A stretch of DNA of 13,239 bases from Acidimicrobiia bacterium (GTDB taxonomy: Bacteria > Actinomycetota > Acidimicrobiia > Spongiisociales > JAHEDJ01). Where the stretch lies: assembly GCA_030598025.1 (NCBI GenBank), contig JAUVQS010000030.1, positions 1 through 13,239 on the forward strand, in the 5' to 3' direction. A model generated the notes under the pieces. That model was not told where the DNA came from. It did not search any database and saw nothing but the letters and a program-made list of their open reading frames with translations. Shown piece after piece: positions 1 through 6,832 of this stretch. Each line of letters starts with the position of its first letter. Position 1 is the stretch's first letter. The position numbers were made by a program, and so were the translations under genes.

Positions 1-111
1 GAAAATCGGCGTAGAAGCCCGGTAAGTGGGGACGATCAGGTATGGTTGTTCGGCTACGGGTCGCTGATCTACCTGGTTGATTTCCCCTACCTTGAGAACA
101 GGGCCGCGATC
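1..111 (+). pseudogene. ChaC-like gamma-glutamylcyclotransferase, N-terminal fragment only
   Basis: Plus-strand frame 1 is open from the window edge. At 43-102 it reads WLFGYGSLIY followed by LVDFPYLENR. The FGYGSLI motif a few residues from the N-terminus, followed by a DFP-Y segment, is the hallmark of ChaC/GGCT-fold gamma-glutamylcyclotransferases, which degrade glutathione or gamma-glutamyl amines to 5-oxoproline. No in-frame ATG or GTG lies inside the window before the motif (only a TTG at 46), so the start is probably just outside. After about position 111 the frame is merely the antisense of groEL and stops at 282. The QGS-D-H-R-G region expected next in the family is absent. Only a stump is therefore present. 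The motif match is seen in the sequence; the family call from so short a piece is inference. It could also be a chance reading. Confidence 0.5.
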
Positions 112-1634
112 GACGCAGCGTTCTGGATGGTAGAACGAGTGACCTTGGCAGGATCAATGATCCCGGCCGTCATCAGGTCCTCATACTGGCCCTTGGCGGC
201 GTTGAAACCGTTGGGACCCTCCGCACCACGAACGTGCTCGACTACAACGCCACCTTCGAACCCGGCGTTGACTGCGATCTGACGAAGCGGCTCTTCGAGC
301 GACCGACGCACGATTACGCGGCCGGTCTTTTCGTCATCGTTGCCGCCGCGAATCTTGTCGACAGCCTCTTGCGCACGAAGCAGCGGGACGCCGCCTCCAG
401 GCACGATGCCTTCTTCGACAGCCGCCCGAGTGGCCGAAACGGCATCCTCGATGCGGTGCTTCTTCTCTTTGAGCTCAACCTCAGTTGCAGCGCCGACCTT
501 GATCACCACGACACCACCGGACAGCTTGGCAAGACGCTCCTGGAGCTTCTCGCTGTCCCAGTCGGAATCGGTGTTGTCGATCTCGCGCTCAATTTGGCGG
601 ATACGAGCCTGCACGTCGGTTTCGGAGCCCGCACCATCGATGATGGTCGTGTCGTCCTTCGTGGCGATAATTCGACGCGCATGGCCGAGCATGTCAACGG
701 TGACGCTTTCGAGCTTCAGGCCAACCTCTTCCGAGATCACGGTGCCACCGGTGAGGATGGCGATGTCCTGCAGCATGGCCTTGCGGCGCTCGCCAAATCC
801 AGGGGCCTTCATGGCTACTGATGAGAACGTGCCGCGGATCCTGTTCACGATCAACGTCGCAAGTGCTTCACCCTCGAGATCCTCAGCAATAACGACGAGC
901 GGCTTGCCCGTTTGCATGACCTTCTCGAGCACCGGAAGCAGATCGTTGACCGATCCGATCTTCTGGTTGGCAATCAGGATGTAGGGATCTTCGATAACGG
1001 CTTCCTGGCGGTCCGGATCCGTAACGAAGTACGGGGAGAGATAGCCCTTATCGAACTGCATGCCTTCGGTGAACTCGAGTTCGATACCGAAAGTCTGGCC
1101 CTCTTCGACGGTGATAACGCCGTCTTTTCCGACCTTGTCCATCGCCTCGGCGATCTTCTTGCCGATCGTCTGGTCGGCTGCCGAAATGGCAGCTACCGCG
1201 GCAACCTCGTCGCTGGTTTCAATGGTCCGGGAGAAGTCACCGATAAACTCGACGACCTTGTCGACAGCCTGTTCGATGCCGCGCTTGAGATCCATCGGGT
1301 TGGCACCGGCTGCGACATTGCGAAGGCCTTCACGGACCATCGCCTGTGCCAGCACTGTTGCCGTGGTGGTGCCGTCACCTGCGACGTCATTCGTCTTGGT
1401 GGCGACTTCTTTGGCGAGCTGAGCACCCATGTTCTCCCATGCATCGTCCAGCTCTATTTCTTTGGCGATCGTGACACCGTCGTTGGTGATCGTGGGTGAT
1501 CCCCACTTCTTCTCCAACACGACGTTGCGGCCCTTGGGGCCCAGCGTCACCTTCACCACATCGGCGAGCTTGTTGACGCCCGACTCGAGACCCCTGCGGG
1601 CCTCCTCATCGAACCGTAGTTCTTTTGCAGCCAT
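87..1634 (-). CDS. groEL: Chaperonin GroEL (Hsp60), C-terminally shortened
   Basis: Subunit of the ATP-driven cytosolic folding chamber that works with GroES. The 515-residue product has the family signatures: VTLGPKGRNVVLEK near residues 29-42, NDGVTIAKEI at 51-60, the ATP-site GDGTTT at 86-91, and the equatorial return EEGIVPGGG. It starts at ATG 1634 with a GGAGGA ribosome site and follows groES after an 18-base gap, so the two form one operon under the CIRCE operators upstream of groES. The C-terminus is odd. It ends NAASIAALFSR-stop where relatives continue LFLTTEA...DKPE and a Gly/Met- or His-rich tail, so about 25-30 residues are missing. In E. coli GroEL the missing part includes the last equatorial beta-strand, which contacts the neighbouring subunit, as well as the flexible tail. 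No other frame downstream restores this tail. Identity is certain; whether this copy is intact in the living genome is doubtful. Confidence 0.97.
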   Translation of the reverse strand: MAAKELRFDEEARRGLESGVNKLADVVKVTLGPKGRNVVLEKKWGSPTITNDGVTIAKEIELDDAWENMGAQLAKEVATKTNDVAGDGTTTATVLAQAMVREGLRNVAAGANPMDLKRGIEQAVDKVVEFIGDFSRTIETSDEVAAVAAISAADQTIGKKIAEAMDKVGKDGVITVEEGQTFGIELEFTEGMQFDKGYLSPYFVTDPDRQEAVIEDPYILIANQKIGSVNDLLPVLEKVMQTGKPLVVIAEDLEGEALATLIVNRIRGTFSSVAMKAPGFGERRKAMLQDIAILTGGTVISEEVGLKLESVTVDMLGHARRIIATKDDTTIIDGAGSETDVQARIRQIEREIDNTDSDWDSEKLQERLAKLSGGVVVIKVGAATEVELKEKKHRIEDAVSATRAAVEEGIVPGGGVPLLRAQEAVDKIRGGNDDEKTGRVIVRRSLEEPLRQIAVNAGFEGGVVVEHVRGAEGPNGFNAAKGQYEDLMTAGIIDPAKVTRSTIQNAASIAALFSR

Positions 1635-1652
1635 TCAGAATCCTCCGTTATT

Positions 1653-1943
1653 TCAGCCGACGATGGCGAGGAGATCACGCGACGACAGGATCAGGTATTC
1701 CTGCCCTTCGACCTTGACCTCAGTGCCACCAAACTTCGAATACACAACGACATCGCCGATGCTCACATCCATGGGCATACGGTCGCCGTCTTCATTCAAC
1801 GCGCCGGGCCCAACTGCCAGCACCTCGCCGAATTGCGGCTTTTCTTTGGCGGTGTCTGGAATCACCAGGCCGGAGGGAGTCCGAGCCTCGTCTTCCTCCT
1901 GAGCCTTGACGACCACACGGTCACCGAGAGGCTGAAGCTTCAT
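1653..1943 (-). CDS. groES: Co-chaperonin GroES (Hsp10)
   Basis: Forms the heptameric lid of the GroEL chamber. The 96-residue protein is the normal length and starts MKLQPLGDRVVVK, the conserved first beta-strand. The mobile loop that docks on GroEL lies around residues 17-34 (EARTPSGLVIPDTAKEKPQ), followed by GEVLAVGPG and DVVVYSKFGGTEVK. The ATG at 1943 is preceded by AGGAGG with a 7-base gap. It is the first gene of the groES-groEL operon, and two CIRCE operators lie 28-86 bases upstream of its start, so repression by HrcA and heat induction are expected. No hrcA gene is in the window. Confidence 0.98.
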   Translation of the reverse strand: MKLQPLGDRVVVKAQEEDEARTPSGLVIPDTAKEKPQFGEVLAVGPGALNEDGDRMPMDVSIGDVVVYSKFGGTEVKVEGQEYLILSSRDLLAIVG

Positions 1944-1970
1944 GCCGAATCCTCCTATAAGATTGCGGGA

Positions 1971-1997
1971 TTAGCACTCTCCGAACGAGAGTGCCAG
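1971..1997. promoter_or_regulatory. CIRCE operator 1 (HrcA binding site)
   Basis: The sequence TTAGCACTC-N9-GAGTGCCAG matches the CIRCE consensus TTAGCACTC-N9-GAGTGCTAA at 16 of 18 arm positions, with the exact 9-base spacer. It lies 28 bases upstream of the groES start, where the HrcA repressor binds in many Gram-positive and actinobacterial groESL operons. I could not fix the -35 and -10 boxes of the groES promoter with confidence. Confidence 0.93.
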
Positions 1998-2002
1998 CAA
2001 CG

Positions 2003-2029
2003 TTAGCACTCGCCCGACGCGAGTGCTAG
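2003..2029. promoter_or_regulatory. CIRCE operator 2 (HrcA binding site)
   Basis: A second copy, TTAGCACTC-N9-GAGTGCTAG, matches 17 of 18 consensus arm positions. Its start is 32 bp from that of operator 1, close to three helical turns, so both sites face the same side of the DNA and two HrcA dimers could sit side by side. It is 97 bases from the start codon of the divergent ornithine aminotransferase gene, so it could also touch that promoter, although nothing in the sequence proves this. Confidence 0.93.
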
Positions 2030-2126
2030 TCCGTCGTTCTGACTGGAATTCGCATGTCTTCGGTCAGTTAGGCTCCACCACGCACAACTGCCGACCATCT
2101 GCGTATCGCCGGAAAGGAGGTACCGA

Positions 2127-3340
2127 GTGACCTCGCGCCGGCGAATATTGGATGCGGAACAGACCCACATTGCCCACAACTACGCGCCGCTTCCGGTTGT
2201 ACTGGTTCGTGGTGAGGGAAGCTGGGTCTACGACGTGGGAGGCAACGCTTACCTCGACTTTCTGGCCGGTTACTCGGCGTTGAATTTCGGTCACCAGAAC
2301 CCCCGCCTTATCGCCGCGGCCCGGCGCCAGCTCGAGACGCTGACCCTGACCAGCCGGGCTTTTCGCAGCGATCGACTCGCTCCTTTCGCGGAGGCTCTCA
2401 CTGCTCTGTGCGACAAGGAGTCCGTACTCCCGATGAACACGGGAGCGGAAGCGGTCGAGACCGCCATCAAGATCGCCCGCAAGTGGGGCTATATGCGCAA
2501 AAGGGTCAAACCGGATCACGCCAAGATCATCGTCAGCGACGGCAACTTCCACGGCGGACCACCACAATCGTGAGCTTCTCGTCCGACACGGCCGCCCGGT
2601 CCGACTTCGGCCCCTATGCGCCAGGTTTTACCTCGATTCCGTTCGGTGACGCCTCTGCTCTCGAGGCTGAAATCGACGATGACACCGTGGCGTTTCTGCT
2701 CGAACCGATCCAGGGGGAAGCGGGGGTGATCCTCCCGCCGGATGGATGGCTTCGAGAAGTTCGACGAATCTGCACGAGACACAACGTGCTCATGGTCGCC
2801 GACGAAATCCAGTCCGGGCTCGGTCGCACCGGTACAACATTCGCCTGTGACCTCGAGGACGTCGAGCCCGACATCTACGTGCTCGGCAAGGCTCTCGGTG
2901 GCGGAATCCTCCCCGTGTCCGCAGTCGTAGCCAACTGGGACATCATGGGCGTCCTCTCCCCCGGCGAACACGGGAGCACGTTCGGAGGCAACCCGCTGGC
3001 CGCCGCAGTCGGACTTGAAGTTGTCACCATCCTCAAAGAGGGCGCGATACAGTCGAGAGCTGCACAACTCGGCCGGATCTTCTCCCAGGGTCTCGCCTCC
3101 ATCGCCGCCGACTCACGGACAATCGATGACATCCGCACCTGCGGCCTCTGGGCCGGTGTCGACATCGCCGCCGACGGCCCGACGGGCAAGGAGATCGCCA
3201 AGCGCCTTGCCGCCGAAGGTGTTCTAGCCAAGGAAACGCACGGACAAACCATCCGATTCTCTCCGCCACTCACGATCAGCGAGAGCGACCTGGCGAAGGG
3301 TCTCGAGGGAATCGCGAAGGCGGTAGCGAGCGGCTTCTAG
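2127..3340 (+). pseudogene. rocD: Ornithine--oxo-acid aminotransferase, broken by a -1 frameshift
   Basis: PLP enzyme that moves the delta-amino group of ornithine to 2-oxoglutarate, giving glutamate semialdehyde (arginine/ornithine breakdown, proline link). It starts at GTG 2127 with AAGGAGG six bases upstream. Residues 1-142 carry YLDFLAGYSALNFGH, LTLTSRAF and LPMNTGAEAVETAIKIARKWGY, specific for ornithine aminotransferase. The first frame then reads FHGGPPQS-stop (2573), while the next frame takes over exactly at RTTTIVSF (codon 2555-2557) and runs to 3340 with EPIQGEAGV, VADEIQSGLGRTG, the PLP-lysine motif LGKALGGG (Lys codon 2888-2890, about residue 255) and GEHGSTFGGNPLA. One base is missing at about 2554/2555, in a GGCGG context. 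Restoring it gives 404 residues, the usual length. All core motifs are otherwise intact, so this is a recent mutation or a sequencing error rather than an old relic. It is the only well-supported plus-strand gene, diverging from groES. Confidence 0.9.
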
Positions 3341-3342
3341 CC

Positions 3343-3355
3343 GCCGGTCGCCGGC
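3343..3355. terminator. Weak hairpin between convergent stop codons
   Basis: GCCGG-TCG-CCGGC forms a 5-bp GC stem in the 17 bases separating the convergent ends of the aminotransferase and the DUF1295 gene. The position suits a two-way terminator, but the stem is short and no T-tract follows on either strand. This is inference from position. Confidence 0.25.
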
Positions 3356-3357
3356 AA

Positions 3358-4140
3358 TCAGGTTCGGTGCTTCTTTGGGCCGGGAAAGAAGGCATTCGTC
3401 GTGCGAACGTAGTCGTCGTAGCCGGTCCTCGTCCTGGTGAGTTTTCGCTCGAGCAGCGTCACTCCGGACACCCGCATCAGCATCACCGTCATGACGATCG
3501 GACCGAAGATGCTCCACCAGCCTCCGGCATCGGCAGCAATCAGGAATAGCCCCCACCAAACCATGAAGTCACCGAAATAGTTCGGATGGCGGGTTGTGCC
3601 CCACAAACCGGAATCGAGCACCTTGCCCTGGTTGTCCGGGTTTCGTTTGAACAGCGAGAGTTGCCAGTCGCCGACCGCCTCGAAGAAGAGCCCCACGGCC
3701 CAGGTTGCGATTCCGACAAAGGCCAGGATGCCGAGGTCCCGATGCCCGTCGATTCCCGCCAGCAACGGTGCGGATACGATCCAGGCCAGGACCGCCTGGC
3801 CCCAGAACACGCTGAGGAGACTCCGGTAGGGCCAGGTCGGACCTCCCCGTTCCCGCATCCGGGCGTAGCGGTAGTCCTCAGGCTCTCCCCAATTCCTCCA
3901 CGTCAAGTAGCCAGACAGTCGCAAACCCCACACCGTGATCAGCGTCAGCGTCAGCGTCGTTCGCACGCCGGACGGAGCATCCGTGACCGTCGCATACACA
4001 ACGGCAGCGAGGATGAACGTAAGGCTCCAGAACAGGTCGATGATGCCGGCATCTCGACGCATGAGGCTGAGAACCCATACGATGAGGGTGACGGCACCGA
4101 GGGCAGCGAGGCCCAGAAGATAGGTGGATAGGTCGAACAT
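3358..4140 (-). CDS. DUF1295 family membrane protein (steroid 5-alpha-reductase-like fold)
   Basis: A 260-residue integral membrane protein. Hydrophobic segments lie near residues 5-26, 35-52, 62-80, 110-130, 136-154, 190-205 and 210-226. The conserved block GLWGTTRHPNYFGDFMVWWG at about 178-197, with RHPNYFG, and the C-terminal ERKLTRTRTGYDDYVRTTNAFFP are the DUF1295 signature. This family is related to the C-terminal domain of steroid 5-alpha reductases and to isoprenylcysteine methyltransferase-type proteins. Substrate and reaction are not known for most members, so I assign none. The ATG at 4140 has AAGGG upstream. The gene sits 28 bases after tsaD and may be read through from that operon, or have its own promoter. 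It ends 17 bases from the convergent aminotransferase gene. Confidence 0.88.
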   Translation of the reverse strand: MFDLSTYLLGLAALGAVTLIVWVLSLMRRDAGIIDLFWSLTFILAAVVYATVTDAPSGVRTTLTLTLITVWGLRLSGYLTWRNWGEPEDYRYARMRERGGPTWPYRSLLSVFWGQAVLAWIVSAPLLAGIDGHRDLGILAFVGIATWAVGLFFEAVGDWQLSLFKRNPDNQGKVLDSGLWGTTRHPNYFGDFMVWWGLFLIAADAGGWWSIFGPIVMTVMLMRVSGVTLLERKLTRTRTGYDDYVRTTNAFFPGPKKHRT

Positions 4141-4168
4141 GAGAGCCCTTAACCGTTAGCCGTCAGCG

Positions 4169-5182
4169 TCAAGCGCCCAGGCGCAGGTTTGTGTCCACCT
4201 GACTGTCCCAGGCGGAGTAGACCCCCTGTGCCAGCCAATGCGCACCGGCCACACCAATCATCGCCGCATTGTCGGTACACAGAACGCGACCGGGCAGGTA
4301 CAGGTCAACGCCTCGTTGTTCGGCCTCTTCCTCCAGACGCTGCCGCAAACGCCGATTGGCGAGGACGCCACCACCGGCTCCGACCGTGCGCACGCCGGTG
4401 TCTTCTACAGCGTTGAAGGTCTTCTGCACGAGAACATCGACAATGGCCTCCTGAAAAGAAGCCGCCACATCCTCAATAGGTGGCAACGAACCAGCCGATT
4501 TGGCCTTCTCGATGAAAGTGACGGCAGCCGTCTTGAGGCCGGAAAACGAAACGTCGTAGCGGCGATCACGCAGGGGACGCGGGAACGCAACGGTCTTCGG
4601 GTCGCCGCCGTCGGAGGTCTGATCGATCGCCGGGCCGCCGGGATAACCCAGACCCATGAAGCGAGCAACCTTGTCGAACGCTTCCCCGGCGGCATCATCG
4701 ATTGTCTGCCCGAGCACCTCGTACTCGCCCCAACCCCGCACGTGCACGACCTGGCTGTGACCGCCCGAGGCCAGCAACACCACTGCCGGCGGAGCGAATG
4801 CTTCGAACTCGAGACGGGGAGCCATCAAGTGGCCTTCCATATGGTCGATACCCACAAAAGGCAACTGGCGTGCCCATGCGGTCGCCTTGGCAAATGAGAA
4901 GCCGACCAGCAGTGCGCCGACGAGTCCGGGTCCTTGAGTGGCTGCAATGCCGTCGAGATCGTCCGGGTGGATGCCGGCGTCGACCAGAGCACGATGGGTG
5001 AGGGAACGGATCGATTCTACATGGGCTCTTGCCGCGATCTCGGGCACCACTCCGCCGAAGCGGGCGTGCATATCGACCTGGGAAGACAGAACGTTCGACA
5101 GCACCGTAGAACCGCGGACCACCGCCACCGCCGTCTCATCACAACTGGTTTCGAACGCCAGGACCGTCGGTTCGATCGTCAC
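4169..5182 (-). CDS. tsaD: tRNA N6-threonylcarbamoyladenosine synthase subunit TsaD
   Basis: Catalytic subunit that transfers threonylcarbamoyl from the TsaC product to A37 of ANN-decoding tRNAs, acting with TsaB and TsaE. I place the start at GTG 5182 (337 residues, normal length): it has GGGAGGA upstream and forms a GTGA overlap with the rimI stop. The open frame reaches upstream to 5245, but the extra 21 residues lie inside rimI and are not family-like. Motifs seen: AFETSCDET at the N-terminus, metal ligands His114 and His118 in IDHMEGH, ASGGHSQ, DDAAGEAFDKVARFMGLGYPGG, SFSGLKTA, GGGVLANRRLR, and the third ligand Asp304 in CTDNAAMIG. It is the last gene of the overlapping run that starts at nnr. 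Confidence 0.97.
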   Translation of the reverse strand: MTIEPTVLAFETSCDETAVAVVRGSTVLSNVLSSQVDMHARFGGVVPEIAARAHVESIRSLTHRALVDAGIHPDDLDGIAATQGPGLVGALLVGFSFAKATAWARQLPFVGIDHMEGHLMAPRLEFEAFAPPAVVLLASGGHSQVVHVRGWGEYEVLGQTIDDAAGEAFDKVARFMGLGYPGGPAIDQTSDGGDPKTVAFPRPLRDRRYDVSFSGLKTAAVTFIEKAKSAGSLPPIEDVAASFQEAIVDVLVQKTFNAVEDTGVRTVGAGGGVLANRRLRQRLEEEAEQRGVDLYLPGRVLCTDNAAMIGVAGAHWLAQGVYSAWDSQVDTNLRLGA

Positions 5183-5658
5183 AGTTCCTCCCGGATTGCC
5201 TGCAATCGGTCCCGATAATCGGGTTCGTTGATTCCACTTGCCCACATGATGAGGGCGTCCTCGTTGAGGTAGTAGTCCTTCCGGACGCCGACGGGAACAA
5301 AGCCGAATTTTCGGTAGAGCGCTTGGGCGGCATCGTTGGACATCCGCACCTCGAGAGTCAGATGCTCCGCATCGGAGGCCAGTGCCGCATCGGCGAGACG
5401 CATCATCAACTGGGTAGCGATTCCGCCTCCCCGCACCTCGGGAGATATAGAAACGGTCGTGATATGCGCATCCTCGAACACGATCATCATGCCCCCGTAT
5501 CCGACCACTTCCTCACCGTCCAGCGCTAGAAGGTAGATGCGGCTCGGTTGCGAGAGTTCGTCCAGGAAGACTCCCTCCAACCACGGCTCCGGATACACCC
5601 GCCGCTCCAAATCGGAGACGAGGGGAACGTCGGCAGGCGTCATCGCCCGGATCTCCAT
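5179..5658 (-). CDS. rimI: GNAT N-acetyltransferase, RimI-type (ribosomal protein bS18 alanine acetyltransferase)
   Basis: A 159-residue GNAT acetyltransferase using acetyl-CoA. RimI in E. coli acetylates the N-terminal alanine of ribosomal protein S18, and in many bacteria it sits beside tsaB/tsaD as here. The protein begins MEIRAMTPADVPLV, carries the acetyl-CoA loop PEVRGGGIATQLM, and ends with the RimI-like LEVRMSNDAAQALYRKFGF. The ATG at 5658 shares a base with the tsaB stop (TGATG), which favours this start. An in-frame GTG at 5682 with a strong AGGGAGGG site would give 167 residues and is a real alternative. The actual protein target cannot be read from the sequence; the name rests on motif and neighbourhood. 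Confidence 0.9.
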   Translation of the reverse strand: MEIRAMTPADVPLVSDLERRVYPEPWLEGVFLDELSQPSRIYLLALDGEEVVGYGGMMIVFEDAHITTVSISPEVRGGGIATQLMMRLADAALASDAEHLTLEVRMSNDAAQALYRKFGFVPVGVRKDYYLNEDALIMWASGINEPDYRDRLQAIREEL

Positions 5659-6377
5659 CACACCGACTCCGTGCTGTCCCACGGACCCTCCCTACGGAAT
5701 TGCTTCCATGAGATTGAGACGTCGGGTTCTCTGAGATAGAGCGGACGTACATCCTCAGGCGACGGGAATTCGCCCTTTTCAAGGGGTCCGGCCACCAGAT
5801 CGAGCAAGGCCGCCGCGTCCGGATAACGCGGCCGACCGGGCTTGACCCGATGAAGACCGAGGAACGTCGCTTCGGGCAGAGCCTCAACATCGCCGACGAC
5901 GAGCACCTCATCGGGATCTGATTCGAGCATCGCCCGCAGATGATCAGGCAACATCACCTGCGGCGGACCGTCTTTGACAACTCCCCCGGGGACCGGCAGG
6001 TAGGAGGCGACCGCCACCTCGCCACGGCGTACATCAATGATCGCGTAGATATGGCGGTGCCCGGTAGTGGCTCGCAACGCCACCGCGTCGAGCGACATGA
6101 CCGGAACGATGGGAACGCCGAGCGCGGCCGCCATCCCCTGTGCCGTTGAGAGACCGACGCGAATCCCCGTATAGAGACCCGGACCCACGTCGACGACAAT
6201 CGCGTCGAGATCGCCAGGATTCCATCCTGCCTGGTCGAAGCAGAAGTCAACCGCGGAGACGATGAAAGAACCGTGGCCGCGCCGATCGACTCTCTTGGCC
6301 GATGCAACAGTGGCACGCCCATCTCCCAGCGCTACCGACGATGCAGGTGTCGCCGTATCGATCGCCAGAACCTTCAC
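5658..6377 (-). CDS. tsaB: tRNA threonylcarbamoyladenosine biosynthesis protein TsaB
   Basis: Partner of TsaD in the t6A37 complex; an ASKHA-fold paralogue of TsaD without the metal site. The 239 residues open with KVLAIDTATPASSVAL and contain DVGPGLYTGIRVGLSTAQGMA, equal to the family GPGSFTGLRIG segment, followed by the MSLDAVAL region. The expected variable C-terminal half is present and ends with a PLYLREPDVS block close to the family's YLR. It starts at GTG 6377 within a GTGA overlap with tsaE and ends in a TGATG junction with rimI, so translation is probably coupled through tsaE-tsaB-rimI-tsaD. Confidence 0.95.
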   Translation of the reverse strand: MKVLAIDTATPASSVALGDGRATVASAKRVDRRGHGSFIVSAVDFCFDQAGWNPGDLDAIVVDVGPGLYTGIRVGLSTAQGMAAALGVPIVPVMSLDAVALRATTGHRHIYAIIDVRRGEVAVASYLPVPGGVVKDGPPQVMLPDHLRAMLESDPDEVLVVGDVEALPEATFLGLHRVKPGRPRYPDAAALLDLVAGPLEKGEFPSPEDVRPLYLREPDVSISWKQFRREGPWDSTESV

Positions 6378-6832
6378 TCGGACATCTCCTCCAATGGACG
6401 ATCCGTCCAGTTTCCGTGAGCGTCGAGCCTGATGCTGCGGTCCGAATCGCCGGTTATCTCGATCCGTATCTCGAGATGATCATCGGGCACGCTTGAAGCG
6501 ACGGCGTCACCCCATTCGACCACCAACACCGAACTGCGGGACTCTTCGTAAACGTCGAGATCGTCGAACTCTCCCAGCGAACCGAGGCGATATACGTCGA
6601 CGTGCACAAGTGGGATGAAGCCCGAAATGTACTTCTTCATCAAGACGAAACTGGGGCTGGTCACCTGCTCGTCGATGCCGAGGCCGTCGGCGATTCCCCC
6701 GACCAGGGCCGTCTTGCCGACGCCCAATGACCCGCACAGCACGACAACATCACCGGCTCGCAGAAGGCCGGACAATCGACGGCCGATGGCGCGGGTGTCC
6801 GCGTCGGAACCAGAGTTGAGATCGATTGTCAC
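6374..6832 (-). CDS. tsaE: tRNA threonylcarbamoyladenosine biosynthesis ATPase TsaE
   Basis: P-loop ATPase that resets the TsaB-TsaD complex during t6A synthesis. The 152-residue protein shows the Walker A GSLGVGKT at 34-41, the family TSPSFVLMKKY at 59-68 (usually SPTFVLVNEY), HVDVYRL at 77-83 and VVEWGD at 104-109. The start GTG at 6832 overlaps the stop of the uracil-DNA glycosylase gene as GTGA, and its own stop overlaps the tsaB start the same way. Length and all motifs are normal. Confidence 0.95.
   Translation of the reverse strand: MTIDLNSGSDADTRAIGRRLSGLLRAGDVVVLCGSLGVGKTALVGGIADGLGIDEQVTSPSFVLMKKYISGFIPLVHVDVYRLGSLGEFDDLDVYEESRSSVLVVEWGDAVASSVPDDHLEIRIEITGDSDRSIRLDAHGNWTDRPLEEMSE

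Noticed and set aside
234..1499. Long plus-strand open frames of about 195-214 codons opposite groEL.
   Set aside because: They are antisense shadows of a high-GC gene whose minus-strand product is clearly GroEL.
2408..2560. A separate downstream gene starting at 2408 for the C-terminal aminotransferase half.
   Set aside because: The frame between 2408 and 2554 is out of phase with the conserved protein. The family sequence continues from the 2127 start and only switches frame at about 2555.
4140..4168. Promoter-like TTGACG...TAAGGG in the tsaD-DUF1295 gap.
   Set aside because: The spacing is 15 bases and the -10 match is poor, so it is not enough to call a promoter.
5183..5245. Longer tsaD start giving 21 extra N-terminal residues.
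   Set aside because: The extension lies inside rimI, lacks a ribosome site and does not resemble TsaD. The GTG at 5182 has GGGAGGA and a GTGA overlap.
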